Positions 1 through 11,700 of a DNA stretch of 64,000 nt are shown here, one piece after another (position 1 is the first letter of the stretch; each line of letters opens with the position of its first letter). Source of the DNA: Rhyzopertha dominica (lineage: Eukaryota; Arthropoda; Insecta; Coleoptera; Bostrichidae). The notes below the pieces were generated by a model. It was given only the letters and a program-made list of their open reading frames with translations. It was not told the DNA's origin and did no database searches. The stretch spans positions 11,961,786 through 12,025,785 of the forward strand of contig QCXZ01000041.1 in NCBI GenBank assembly GCA_025024175.1, read 5' to 3'. The translations under genes were made by a program, and so were the position numbers.

Positions 1-347
1 TATCGCTTCATGATTAAAATGCAATTAATCAAACGTGAAATAGCATGAACCATTCCAGATTGTTTAGAAAGCAAAAAACGGTATAATAAACCCGCTCTGA
101 TTTGATTTAAATTCAGTGTCGCGCCACAACACGCAATCACATCGGGCCATCGGACAACGGGAAGATCCAGCTCCGCCACTGGCTGGCCCTAATAATATTT
201 TATATGGTTATTTGACCGCCGTTAAAATGAATCAACTGTAAATTTACGAAAAACGCCGTAATCAACCGGATCAGGATATATATAGTGGTGGTACTGCCGT
301 AAGCACCGCATTTGTCGTTTTGTCTTCTTAGAGATTAGTGTACATAA
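1..347 (+). promoter_or_regulatory. Upstream region and core promoter of the histidine-rich gene
   Basis: Non-coding sequence upstream of the first exon. A TATATATA stretch at 277-284 lies 64 bp before the start of the ATG at 348, so transcription would be expected to begin near 305-315, giving a 5' UTR of about 35-40 bases. No coding sequence is seen in 1-347. The TATA box and short leader fit a strongly and specifically expressed gene, such as many cuticle or secreted-protein genes; that last point is inference. Confidence 0.55.
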
Positions 348-1190
348 ATGTTGCGCCTCTCGAAGTGCAGCCTAGGGCTGCTCTTATTTTGCGTGCAGAA
401 TGTTTTTTGTGGTGTGCCACGTGTGGCTGTGCCTGTTTCCTATTCTTACGGATCGACCCCGCCAGAAGCCCCCTTCGATTTGCAAGTCGCCGCCGCCGAA
501 CCTCGCGCCGTCACCGCCGACATAGTCAAACACCCGGTTCTCCAGAGCGTACCCGCTCCGGTGGTGGTGAGTAACCCATCCCCGGATGCAAGCGAGAAAG
601 TCGAAAAGGTCCTATTGGAACCGAAAGCCTTCTCGTTCAACGTGCCTTCCTTCGAGAAGAAACCCGAAGAGAAGGCGAAGGGAGAAGCATCTACGGCCGC
701 CACCATCAAGAGGAAACGCCAGTCTAGGCGCCACCCTAAAACCAGCCTTCAAGCGTCTCCTATTGTCGTGATAGGAGCCGATGAAATCAGCGATACGTTC
801 AAGAGGAAGGTGGAGCAACCCCAGGCTCAGAATAGCGAGAGGCACGAACACATAGCCGCCAAACAGGGAGATGGCAAGCAAGCAGAGAGCAAAGTAGAGG
901 AACAACAGGCAGCGAATAGCGACCACCACCACAAGAAGGAGCACCACGAAGGGCACGAGAAGGGCGGTGGAAAGAAACACCACGACGACCACCATCACGA
1001 GAAAGGCGAAAAGGAACACAAAGTTTACAAGGGTGGGCATGAACACGAAAAAGTAGAACACGGACATCACGACAAAGAAGGCCACAAGGGACATTATCAC
1101 GACGAAGGTGGTCACAAGAAGAAGCACCACGAAGAACACGATCATTACGGCGAACATCACGAAGGCGAGGAAGGCAAAAAAGGAGCTCAG
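348..1190 (+). CDS. Histidine-rich protein, exon 1 (residues 1-281)
   Basis: First exon from the ATG at 348 to the donor GTACGT at 1191. It is 843 bases, exactly 281 codons. Reading through the donor would add only two residues before TAG, so a short retained-intron form would be a truncated secreted protein. Confidence 0.85.
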
Positions 1191-4182
1191 GTACGTTAGA
1201 CCTAACCGATTCAATTCATTTAATTCATTAACTGAATCAATGCTCGGCTTTAGTACGCAGAGAAAGGAGAACACACCAAGGGACACAGCACCAAGGGAGA
1301 ACATAACATCCACAAGAAGGACGAGTACGAAAAGAAGCACGAATTTTACGATGAACACCACGAAGGTGGAGAACACGAGAAACAGGGTGGATTCCACGAA
1401 GAACACGACCACAAAAAGGTAACTATTTTTCTTGATTCGAAACAAGAAGTCTCTATAAATCCTAAAAATCCCTTGAAAACCTCATAAGTCGTTTGAAAAT
1501 TATTACAGGTTGATTATTTGTTAAAAATTTGTCCTTTATATGAAAACATTCTTGGAGTGCAATAATTGTTGACAAAGAAACATCATTGAAGAAAATTCTT
1601 GACGTTTCGTTAACAGACTTTCCGAAAAAGCTGGCAGTATGACCAGCGAAGTGTCAAAAAGTGTTACACTTATACAATCATAGCATCTAACCTGGATAAT
1701 TTTTCTTCTTTGGACAACAGCCGTAAATACCTACACTCAATCTAATAAGAAATATTTGCACCATTGAGGAAACTCTAGCACAGCTCTTAGATTGCTACAA
1801 AAGAAGCCATTCAGTGTCAACAGCTGTTTGTACAGGATATATTCATTTTTCGTAGAAAATCAGCATAATGTTTATGTAAATCTGGACAAGATATGAATAT
1901 ATGGATTCTGATCGATTTTACTTGCGGGTCACTTAATCGATTTAGAAAAAATCGATAGATCAAATAATCGAAATGATAAGGCTTCTTAACAGATAAAGTG
2001 AGAAAAAATTTTTCCTAGAGGTTAATTAAAAGTTTGTTGGTTATTTGTGTACTACAGCGAAATGCGAAAACCTTATGTAATTTGGCTTCTACGCTAACGG
2101 TGCATCTTCGACCACTGTATGGTTTATTTAAAGCATATGCTTTTTCTTAAGAAGGGCATGAATTTGATATTTTTTGCTTTCTTGGAGACAAATTTTGTTT
2201 TAAATACATCTATAAGTTTTATAAAGAATAACGAGAATCCTCGTGTTGCAAACGTCAATGTCGAAAGTGTCATGTAGAGACAAAATTTGCTCTATAACGG
2301 GATTTATGCTGGTTTTTTTGAAAGCATGTTATCTGATATAGCTGAAAGCAGTTTTATAAAACGATGTGCGACTCGTTTAAACACACTCTTTTTGAATTTT
2401 GTGTGTGTTCTGTGCAGATTGTAGACTGTAACTTTTGGATAATAGGATGGAAATTTCTTTTTTGACAACCTAACGTTTATTTCTGTAGATGCATGTTCAC
2501 TTTATAGCTAAGTGAAAATGAACAGCGTGCACTTTTCACAAAAACGGAATCAAACGTCTCCAATCAATTGAACTCACTAAAGCAGATCACATAATAAGCG
2601 ATTAATTAATTCGAATCATCTTATTGTCAAATCCAAAATCGATTTGCGATTACATATTGCAAGCTCACATCGGTACAAGGTATTTAATACAAATTTAAAA
2701 AAGTATACGTGAACTACATACGATGCAATACACATATTATACAAGAATGCATAACCTGTATCCGTAAGGTTAGTATAAGGATTTTTTATCAATGAGTATT
2801 TTCAAAGTTTAGAAAACGAGTGAATATGACCTTATTCATTTGACGTAATTACTTCAAATATTAACATTATTTTCGAAACAAGAAAATTCCCCCAGCTTCT
2901 TACGGTTGCGCAGTCGTATGACGTCATTTAGCATATGTGCCAACTTCATAATGGTGTTTTCAGGGTTAATATAGATTACGATCGCTTTTAAATTTCAAAA
3001 TGGAGTTTTCACCCAATACATTGTAAAATAAATGCATAGGTGCAGTCTGATCCTAAAAAGATGTGAAGTAAGGTTCAATAATTATAAAAAAAATAAGAGA
3101 CTACTTGCGTTTTTGCGAAACATAGTAACTACAATCCATGGCAATGGTACTATACTTATTTGTATAATGTTTTGCTTTCTATAGTTTTGTAGTAGAGGTG
3201 ATTCTTTGTACTTATATGGAGAAACTCCCAATTCAAATCAAACTTGCGTTCTAATTATCATCACTGTTTGGCAATCACATAGACGCACATATGCCTAAAA
3301 TAAAGTAAACTGAGTCATTGTTCAATACTTATAGGTACCTAGAAAGTAATTCCTTAAAAGAAAATTTTAATTCTACCGCTTATTAGAGCATTTTAAAATT
3401 CACTACATTAGCTTACAACATACCGATAGCTATCTTTTTATTTTGCAACATTTTCACCGAATTTTTAGTTAGATTTTTATATATTCTTTTTAATTTAATT
3501 GCTTTGCATTTTATCGCAAAGAATTTATAATATTGTATGGCGTGGCAGGTGTGTTATATCTACAAACTCTTCAAAATACCCAGAATATAGAAAAAAGTTC
3601 CAAGAATGATCAATCTTCAGTTGTATACCCCCTTTCTCCTTTCAGGGAGAACACCACAAGGCCTCGCACCACAAGGGCGGCCACGAAGAAGGCCACTACG
3701 GCAAGAAGGAGCACCACGACAAAGGCCATCATTACGACCAGGACAAGGGTCACAAATCCTCCGGCGGACACGAGCACCACCACGGCCATGGAGAGAAGCA
3801 CGCGAAGAAGGGAGGCCATGCCGAAGGAAAGAAGCATGGCTTCAAGAAGAGCGGTGGAGGAGGCGATAACCACGGCCACGGGAGCGAGCAGGTCGAGAAG
3901 AAGCACGACACAGCTCAAGAAACCATCAACTACGAGGCGAAGATTCGATCTCCGATTGCGGTGGCGTCGACGAAGAGAGAAGCCAGCACTCAACCTCCGG
4001 CACCTAGCAATTACGAGAAACTGTTCTTCCAGGGAATTCAGGAGGACAGTGATCTGCTCAAGAACGCCAAGGGCGAAACAAGCGGAGAAGAAACAATCAA
4101 CTACGAGGAGATCATCAGAAGACCGATATCGCAAGGAAAGAGACAACAGGCGGCCAAAGTCGAGGACAAGAAAACTCGTTGA
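348..4182 (+). CDS. Secreted histidine-rich protein, three exons, 514 residues
   Basis: Exons at 348-1190, 1254-1418 and 3646-4182 join in phase 0 at both introns (63 bp and 2227 bp, GT-AG), giving 514 residues. The N-terminus is a signal peptide: a hydrophobic LGLLLF core and a likely cleavage after VFC near residue 22, so the product should enter the secretory pathway. Residues ~30-180 are Pro/Ala/Val/Lys-rich, with dibasic RKRQSRR near 122-128 that could be a proprotein cleavage site. Residues ~190-430 are a low-complexity, very His/Lys/Glu/Gly-rich region with repeated HH, GHH and HHE units. The C-terminal ~80 residues are not His-rich and carry ETINYE twice. No catalytic domain is visible. 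Histidine-rich secreted insect proteins are often annotated as histidine-rich glycoprotein-like; metal binding or a cuticular/matrix role is inference. Coding GC is far above the flanks. Confidence 0.85.
1254..1418 (+). CDS. Histidine-rich protein, exon 2 (residues 282-336)
   Basis: 55 codons between acceptor TTTAG at 1249-1253 and donor GTAACT at 1419. The reading frame was chosen because it continues the His/Glu/Lys/Gly composition of exon 1. A second AG at 1259-1260 would shift the frame into a Thr/Arg-rich reading unlike its neighbours, so the upstream AG is preferred. Confidence 0.8.
1419..3645 (+). other. Intron 2 of the histidine-rich gene
   Basis: 2.2 kb of AT-rich sequence with no recognisable gene or transposase remnant. 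It holds one perfect TGACGTCA at 2919-2926. It ends in a pyrimidine-rich tract and CAG at 3643-3645. Confidence 0.7.
3646..4182 (+). CDS. Histidine-rich protein, exon 3 and stop (residues 337-514)
   Basis: Begins directly after the TTTCAG acceptor and ends at TGA 4180-4182. The first ~90 codons continue the His-rich region. The tail changes to two related blocks built round ETINYE (followed by AKIRSPI and EIIRRPI), suggesting an internal duplication of a short C-terminal module. Confidence 0.85.
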   Translation, partial: GEHHKASHHKGGHEEGHYGKKEHHDKGHHYDQDKGHKSSGGHEHHHGHGEKHAKKGGHAEGKKHGFKKSGGGGDNHGHGSEQVEKKHDTAQETINYEAKIRSPIAVASTKREASTQPPAPSNYEKLFFQGIQEDSDLLKNAKGETSGEETINYEEIIRRPISQGKRQQAAKVEDKKTR

Positions 4183-4259
4183 AAGCTTTAGCTTTTGTGA
4201 TGTTAACTCCTATTTGTTATTGTTTGTTACGATCTATTGTAAATTAATTTATTTATAAA

Positions 4260-4265
4260 AATAAA
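4260..4265 (+). terminator. Poly(A) signal of the histidine-rich gene
   Basis: AATAAA 78 bp after the stop codon, in an AT-rich 3' UTR. Confidence 0.6.
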
Positions 4266-5985
4266 TGTCTTTTTACTAAAAGAACTTTTGGCTTGGATAT
4301 TTACAGAACTTAGCGCCCAGCAAAAAGAAGCACGCGCGCCGGAACGATGTTAATAATAGCGGGCTGTAAGTAGACCGNTACAAGANACCAGAAAAACCGC
4401 GACTAATCACATTGCATAATGAAAAGACTATCACCGACTATAAATTTGTTAATACAGTTATGTAAAGGGGAAAAGATTTCTTTGCACAAAACCGCAGTGC
4501 ATGACAAATCGAGATTTATCGATAATTTATCAACTTGCATATTTAATCTTACTCTGCAAACATTGTAGGTACTACCTATCTGCCGTGCACTCGCCAAGTG
4601 GAACAAAAGCACAGCCGTATCATACTTTTCTCGAAGCCACTCAGGGCACTTTAGAGACCCACCTGCAAGTTAGTTATGGATAAAGGACCAAGAAGATATA
4701 CTGTAGTTAGCTATTTTCTCAAATCATCTGCTATTTATACTTATAGTTTACGAAGTATTGCCAGTCGAAGGTATTTATTTTTATTACTGACACTCGCCGA
4801 TCATCACAATTCTAAAGTACTTGTAGCAGACCCACAAACTTAAAATTTTGCATTCATTTACTGTTCAACCTATAAAGGAAGGAATAACTCAAACATCTTT
4901 AAATTGCAGTCCCGTTTTCTAAATTTCGAGAATGATAAGTCTGGGCGGATTACATCTAATTAATGTCAATTTCGGATCAGGAGTCTGCAATCGCTGAATA
5001 TATTCGACTTAGAAGCACTTACCATCCAGACTTGTCCAAAAATTATTACATTAAAGCTGCCGAGAAAGACCAATGGCGGCAAAGAGTGGACTTTAAGACA
5101 ATTCGTAGCTGACACATAGAAATTTTATCCGAGAAGGAAAAACGGAGGACTTCTTGCAAAAGGGAGTGAGATCCCATCAAAAGCGTAAAACGTACATAAA
5201 TGCATGTCTCGCAACGCAGTCCTTTTACCGTTTAAAAATCGCATATAAAGGCAAGTCAGTTATTTCACTTAGTATCTATGGTAACAGCTATTCAATATCT
5301 TTGTCACTTAGCGATCGCACGGCAACATAATCACATAAAAATGATGTACTATTTGATATACTCCTAATTTGCTCCTAATTGAACATAGCCCTAGTAGGCC
5401 TAATTTATGCAATATGTTAACAAGCACAAGTAAAGCATGTTTGTTACTACGTTGCCCTGCGATTGCTCAGTCATTATATTTATTATAGAAATAAAAATGT
5501 TTCATATGGATATGATCATTATATGTATATGAATCGTCTAATTTCAAAATCGATCATCTATACCCAAGCTAAATTTGAGAAACAAGCAAAAAAAGCTGCT
5601 ATATAGATTACAACAGATGGAACGATGCGCAGCTTTTGATACTAGATCTGCGTTCGTTATTATTTTGTTCTAACAATGACATTGTCTTGTGACTTATAGA
5701 AATGAACGCTAATTTGATGTGGGGATGGTCCCGTTAGAAAATTAGCGGAGGACATAGCTTGTTTTGAAATCCACTAAATCGAAGATGGCCGTTTTTGAAG
5801 TACCTAAAGATGCCATACTCTGTTGGAAGCATGATAAGAAAAACAGTGGCAAATAATGAACAACAGATAATATTTATCTGAATATTTATAATGGAAATAG
5901 TGGATTTTTCAAACACTAAACAAATAGTCTCTTCCTTCTGTCTCTTCGCAAACCATATCTTCTACACTTGTGGCTTGCGATTTTT
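4266..5985. other. Intergenic, no gene recognised
   Basis: AT-rich sequence with stop codons in all frames at short intervals. A 38-codon open stretch near 5000-5110 with Tyr, Trp and Lys residues weakly recalls a MADF-type DNA-binding segment, but it is too short to call. Single N bases occur near 4378-4386. Confidence 0.5.
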
Positions 5986-5989
5986 CTAT

Positions 5990-6780
5990 TTCGAAGTAAA
6001 ATCCTAACTTTTTGATATCTCGCTAATGCTCCCCATAATAAGCTTGCAGAAAGGCAGATATATATGCGACTTTTTTCGGGTTAGATCTCATACCGTTTGG
6101 CAATAGAGCAGGAACCAACTGACGAATACCTTTGCCCTTTTTGTTACCAATTTACTTTTACTGCCACGTAGATCGGATCTTCGGCACGAACTCCAGTGTT
6201 CCCTCGCAAGGTTTTGTTGAAAATGAACCGCTTACGGCTTCAATACCTTTTGTGTAACACTTCTCCAGTCTGTACTTCTACATCATCGCTTTCCAATTTC
6301 CAGACGGTTCCATGGTTTTTTTAAAGACATTCGGGGCAAAATGACTTCTTAGTTTTCTTTTCTATATATACGTGCGAATACCTGTCTGGTGGTATGAACG
6401 AGCGGCCTTCTGTGGTCTTGACATTTTTGAGGCTGTTATCAGCCATTTGGATAACAGTACCATCATTGTGCTATTTTCATTTTGGCCGCCACAAGCATCA
6501 AACATCACCTGATTGTTTTCACGTTTTCCCAATTTATCACAAATAGCACATGAAACACCGCACTAGAATCTTATTGGAACCTTTGGATCTCTCTGTTTTA
6601 CTCCAGCAAAATATATGAATGTGGTTTTTTGTCACTGATGATTGTGAGGGTCCAATAACTACAGCAAAATTGTAGAAATTCTGTTCCCTATTGAAGTATG
6701 TGAGGAAGTATGCCTTTTGATCGAGAAATTTTGGAAGCAACATATTCTTCTGGCGATCAAAATACAGTAAATAAACCGTC
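5990..6780 (-). pseudogene. Decayed DNA-transposon transposase, family not assigned
   Basis: The reverse strand encodes pieces of a transposase-like protein broken by stops and frameshifts. The best-kept part, 6537-6743, contains KAYFLTYFNREQNFYNFAVV and a further TKNHIHIFCW. Further on, several frames contain pieces such as TRQVFARIYRK and DWRSVTQKVLKP. This order resembles the DDE-type transposase of a family common in insects and often left as uncharacterised proteins; I recall the pattern but cannot name the superfamily with confidence. No TIRs were found. Confidence 0.45.
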
Positions 6781-8398
6781 CCTTTAGTCTTTTTGAAAAC
6801 TAAAAAAAGCTTGGGCCTTTAATTTGTGAATTATTTTCATTGTTAAGAGTTCCACGTTTTCCGCTGATTTTCTAGCTTTGCATTGGATATGGCTGGCTAT
6901 GACACTAAAATAAAACGTCATATTTTGCTTGGATTTGGCTGGTTTTGGAACAAAACAACTTGATAGCCACTAAAATACTGAACACAGGGTCGTCTCTAAC
7001 TCATTTTATGAAAAATATGGAATTGGCTGTTTTTCAAACTAGACGATTGAAATTCAAGATCCTGGATCAAAACAAACCAAGTTGTCATAACGTGCGTATG
7101 GGGAGTTCAGTGTTTGGTGCAATTTTTTAGTTTTAGAATAATATTTTAAAGTGTTACACTCCTTCGCTTTACTTAGCAAGTATTACAAACCGAGTCGAAA
7201 AGCTTAAAATACAGTAAGTACGTGTGTAGAACATTGTAAAACAATTTGCAAGTTGTACCAGGAAATGGTAATGTGTTGGATATGTGGATGTTCTAGTTAT
7301 AATGAGAGAGAAACTTGTAATCTTTACAACACTTCTTTTAGGTTGTTTTTCAACAATAGATTGCAACTAAATGTAATTTTGATGAGTTTCGTCAAATGCA
7401 TACGTCGCCACTTTAAGCTTTTCAAATGTAATAATACGACCCGAAAAAAATATTTGTTCAGTATCGGTTGATAAGAAATTCTTTCAACATTCTGAGACAA
7501 AGATTGGATAGCTGTGATGGATAATTTGGAATAGGTAAAAGTATCAGTCCTTCACCGTGATGATATCTTCTAATGGTATCTTGGCAACCTGTAGGGGATT
7601 TCCTTATTTGTTGGGGAAGGCGGGAAAAGTACCTAATAATCTTAATTGTTATAAGGTAACAATCTTTGATCACACATAAACGCGTCATGACAAAATTGCT
7701 TATTGTAGATTGTAGATAGGGGTAGGATTATAAAAGGAGTAAGTTCACTATGGTAGTCCAAATGTTTAAAATCTTTTCTTCACAAAAAACTACATACATC
7801 AAGCTTCAAGCATCACTTTCACTATATTGTTGATTGAGTAGTATCGCGATATTACTATTAAAATACAAAAATAGCATAATTATTAAAATTCATGACACTT
7901 GTAATACACTTTTTTAATGTGTTTTGAGTTTTGAGCATTGTTAATTTTTTAGTGTCTAACCTACTAGTGATGAAGTGATGGGTATGTCAAGTATCTACCT
8001 ACCTAGGTGCCACGCAGTATTTTAGATGCTTTTGAATCTTACCTATTTAGTATTTAGGCACAAGCAGATAAACAAACCACGACTTTATGAGGTTTTCTAA
8101 TTAAAAATATATTTATAGGGGAATTATATTCAGATCTGTAGGGAATTGTGATTCTTAAAGTTTACAATCCCTGTACATCTATCGAAGTGAAGTTGGCTGC
8201 ACTGAAATCAACAGTTGCAAGTGACAGTTGTCGAACCCTTTGTTTATTTACTAATAAATGTATGTCAGGAGGTTTCGTAAGCATACGAATTGTCTTTAAT
8301 TGGTGGTGATTTGTGTTAATATTTATATCAAGCACGTTTCTATCGCATTTCCTAAAAACGTCCTACTTGAAACGATGTGTTGAAGCTCCATTTCAGCA
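6781..8398. other. Intergenic region upstream of the GPATCH2L-like gene
   Basis: AT-rich and without recognisable coding sequence. The final ~200 bp before 8399 should contain the promoter and 5' UTR of the next gene, but no TATA box or clear initiator stands out. Confidence 0.4.
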
Positions 8399-8750
8399 AT
8401 GGACCATTTAGCTCAAGATCTCACTGTTGCTCTGGAAGAATCCGAGTCTTGTGGGCCCATTTCTTTCGATACAGGCAGGAAATGGGGCATGAGGAGGCGT
8501 ACCCAATCGGCTGGCAATTTGCGTATGTATCTGAAAACTGAAAAGCCTGCCGATAATCAGTCCGATGAAAGCACAAGCAGCACTTCAGAAATCCACGGTC
8601 CAAAGCAACCCAACAAACCATCGAGTTTTCACCAGTCTGATTCTGATGAAATGCCGCTGGGATTTGTCGTGGCGAGGGCACTGAATCGCAGCTCGTTGAG
8701 AATGAAACATCCGATACATCCGTTTTTTCGTGGGAGGTATAGTCGGTTGG
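8399..8750 (+). CDS. GPATCH2L: GPATCH2L-like exon 1 (residues 1-117 and one base)
   Basis: Starts at the ATG at 8399 and ends before donor GTAAGT at 8751, leaving one base (G) of the next codon, which is completed by GT from exon 2 to give Gly. It contains the amphipathic N-terminal helix, a basic patch, a Ser-rich stretch and SDSDE. Confidence 0.8.
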
Positions 8751-11700
8751 GTAAGTTATGCCAGATGGTTATAAAGTGACCAACTGTAACATAGTCATAC
8801 TTAATGCATGTATGATACACGAGAATATTGTATCTGCAACAAACAATATTAATTCTTAAAAATGATTAATCCAATTAATTAAGTACTTCTTGTTTTCACA
8901 TAAATGTATGGGACAGAACCAAACAACATTAAATGCTTTATTGCTTATTGAGAATTTCTGCTTTTACCACTTTTATATATGATTTAATAAAATTTGAGTG
9001 ACAATTTACACATATTTCTGTTTACCTAGTGTTAAATGGCAATGGTAACTTACCTTTTGGGTGATCTTTAGAGTGCTATTTGTGACATTGGGACGAATTT
9101 TATTTAATTCTTACTTTCTAAGCAGCATCAATAGTCTCAACCAAAGCTTTACCAGTCTGAAACATGTTCGTGAAGCCTAAAACTACTAGTGTTGGCTGAA
9201 TATTAATATTCAGACAATGCTATTAGCTACTGCTTAGTATAATTTCCAAGGGAACAGAGAACAACAATTTGTACATGCCTATTTACGACCACATTCAGAT
9301 GAATCACTGTATTTTTAAACATTTTTTACTAAAAATCATTAAAAAGTATTAATAACTTGCAGCAACATACGAGCAATTCTTCATGGGATTCAAACATGTT
9401 GACTGTGGTGTAAAATACTTACATGCAATTTTCACATGTTCCACATCCTTGGTAGGTTATTTGTATTAAATAAATAGTTGATATCATAGCTTCACTTCAT
9501 TTGAACACTTATCATATCACTGTTGTGTGGCAGTAAGTATGCCACAAGTAAATGGGACATTATTCCCTTTTCAAAGTAAAAATCATAAAACATGTATCAC
9601 AACACAGTTGAAGTATTTTAGAATTAAGGGGTATTTACATTGTAATAAAGCAGATTAAAGCATTTAGATTATGTAACAGTGCAATTTAATTATACAGCAA
9701 ACATCAGTATGAACAATAATGTATGATTTTTTTTGTCTTAATTTAATTTAATTTAATTTAGCGGAGGTCTGGGTTGTTGTTAATGGGCTTGACCAGAGCT
9801 TTCAACAGTCTAACGAGCCTGGAAGTGTATCCCTTTACTGTCAGGATATCACACTAGCAGCCAAGTGACATTAACAGAGTCTTACAGGATCAGGATCAGC
9901 TGTGTGTAATTTCAGAAACATTTAGCAATTCGTTGTTCTCTTTAAGAGCTATTATTATTTATGACATATTAAATGTTAATAGACCTTGTGGTATCACCAC
10001 TCATGAAAGCAGAGAATGCGAATGTAAAAATATTAACATATTTTCTAATATTCTTTTGAGTAATTGTAGCAAAATACAAAATGATAATATAGTTGTACTC
10101 CAGCATGAAAAAAGTAAGGTAACAAAGTTCATTATTTAGCAGAAACATATCTTATTTGACAAACTATACTATATTAGTTGTTGTTTGAGAATTAATAACT
10201 TGTAAAATGATGGTAAACATATTTATATGTTAATCTTAAGAGTCTAATATTTGTAATTATTATAATACATTTCAACTGCAGTCTAGCAATTATTGTTTGT
10301 TCAAAAATTGTTGGAGAAGCCTGAAATATATCATAATAATGACATATATTTATGTACATACTTGCACAATGTTTGTTACAATTATTGTAGGGTATAATTT
10401 TTATCAAATATAAATCGGAAATCTGTGTTTTTATTTGACAACGCAAAACAGTAAAAGCTAATATCAAGATCTCTCATTTTTTGATAGTATTATTGGACGT
10501 TCTTTTACTCATAATAATATTGTGATTACACTAATTGCTAGTTTTCCTGGCGAATCACAAATAAACCCCGTAATTAATGTTTATATCATGCAACTGTGAT
10601 TGTGCAGAGAGGTTTTTCATTTGTATTGCTCTTTTATAATTTCTGAAAAGCTTTTTAATTTTCTTGTTATTATTATTATTTTTTTACTGCCTACCTATGT
10701 TACTTTAAAATAGTTTTGGATCATTTTTTTGTCAGTAATTACCTATATACTATTTGTATAATTTACATGCCCATTATTTGTGTCATAATAAGCATATTTC
10801 TTATTTCCTATCTTATATTAAGCTTAGGTATTACAGTGACGGGGTAAAAATATTACAAATTGGTTACTAATTCGGCACAGCATCATTTTTAATGCCATGC
10901 CCTTCCTAAATAGTTGCAGATACATAGGTATATATGGCATTGCAGATTTTTGTACAGCAAGTTTTATTCTCCATGTTTTTGTTCATGTAAGCTTACTCAT
11001 ATCTGTCACAGTTTTCCCAAGATTTTGTGAAATAGCTTTGAGCTGCCCCATTTTCCTATTTACTACTTACAGCAATATCGGCTACTACTGTAACATCACA
11101 CGATGGCTTGTTAGACTGTCGAAGACTTGACAGTTCGTCAACATCTTCAAATAATTTTTCATGTATTATTTAATGTTAATTTGTATAAATTTGACTTATA
11201 TTAACTCCACCACTGATAATGTTTTTATAAATTAAAAAAAATTGTTTCATACAATAGTTTGTACTGTATTCACCACTAATATTGGGATTGGCAGAGAAAG
11301 AGTACAGCAACTTGAGAAGATTTAATCCTTATGGATAATGTGATCTGTTGCTCCATAATTCAAAAGAAATTAAATTGTTTCTTTGGATGAGTTTGAATGT
11401 GGATGTTTCATCATAAAAGAGAAATATTCATCTTGTATCACAGTTGATTATAGGTTATTGTGTTATATCATCATCCCTTCATAGTATTAATAATAATTCA
11501 TGTTTGTGATGTGTACAATATCCATAAACAGTTTTTGAAAAACATTATTGTGCTTCTGCTCACTTCCATAATTTTTGGGTGTCCTGAGGACTTTCAGTTT
11601 TCTTTCTTTCAGTTCATTTGGCATATTTTCATAAATTTCTTGTTAAGCTGTTACCTCCCAAGATTTTTGTTCACTACTATGTCTAACCTATCATGTTAAT

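Noticed and set aside
612..1445. Long reverse-strand open frame opposite the histidine-rich exon
   Set aside because: A shadow of the biased His/Lys/Glu codon use of exon 1; its hydrophobic Val/Phe/Leu product crosses the intron and has no start context or domain.
3533..4258. Plus-strand Arg/Thr-rich frame over exon 3
   Set aside because: It is the wrong frame of exon 3; the phase-0 splice frame continues the His-rich composition and ends with a normal stop.
5000..5110. Short open stretch resembling a MADF segment
   Set aside because: Only about 38 codons, no start, no matching neighbour exon; similarity is too weak.
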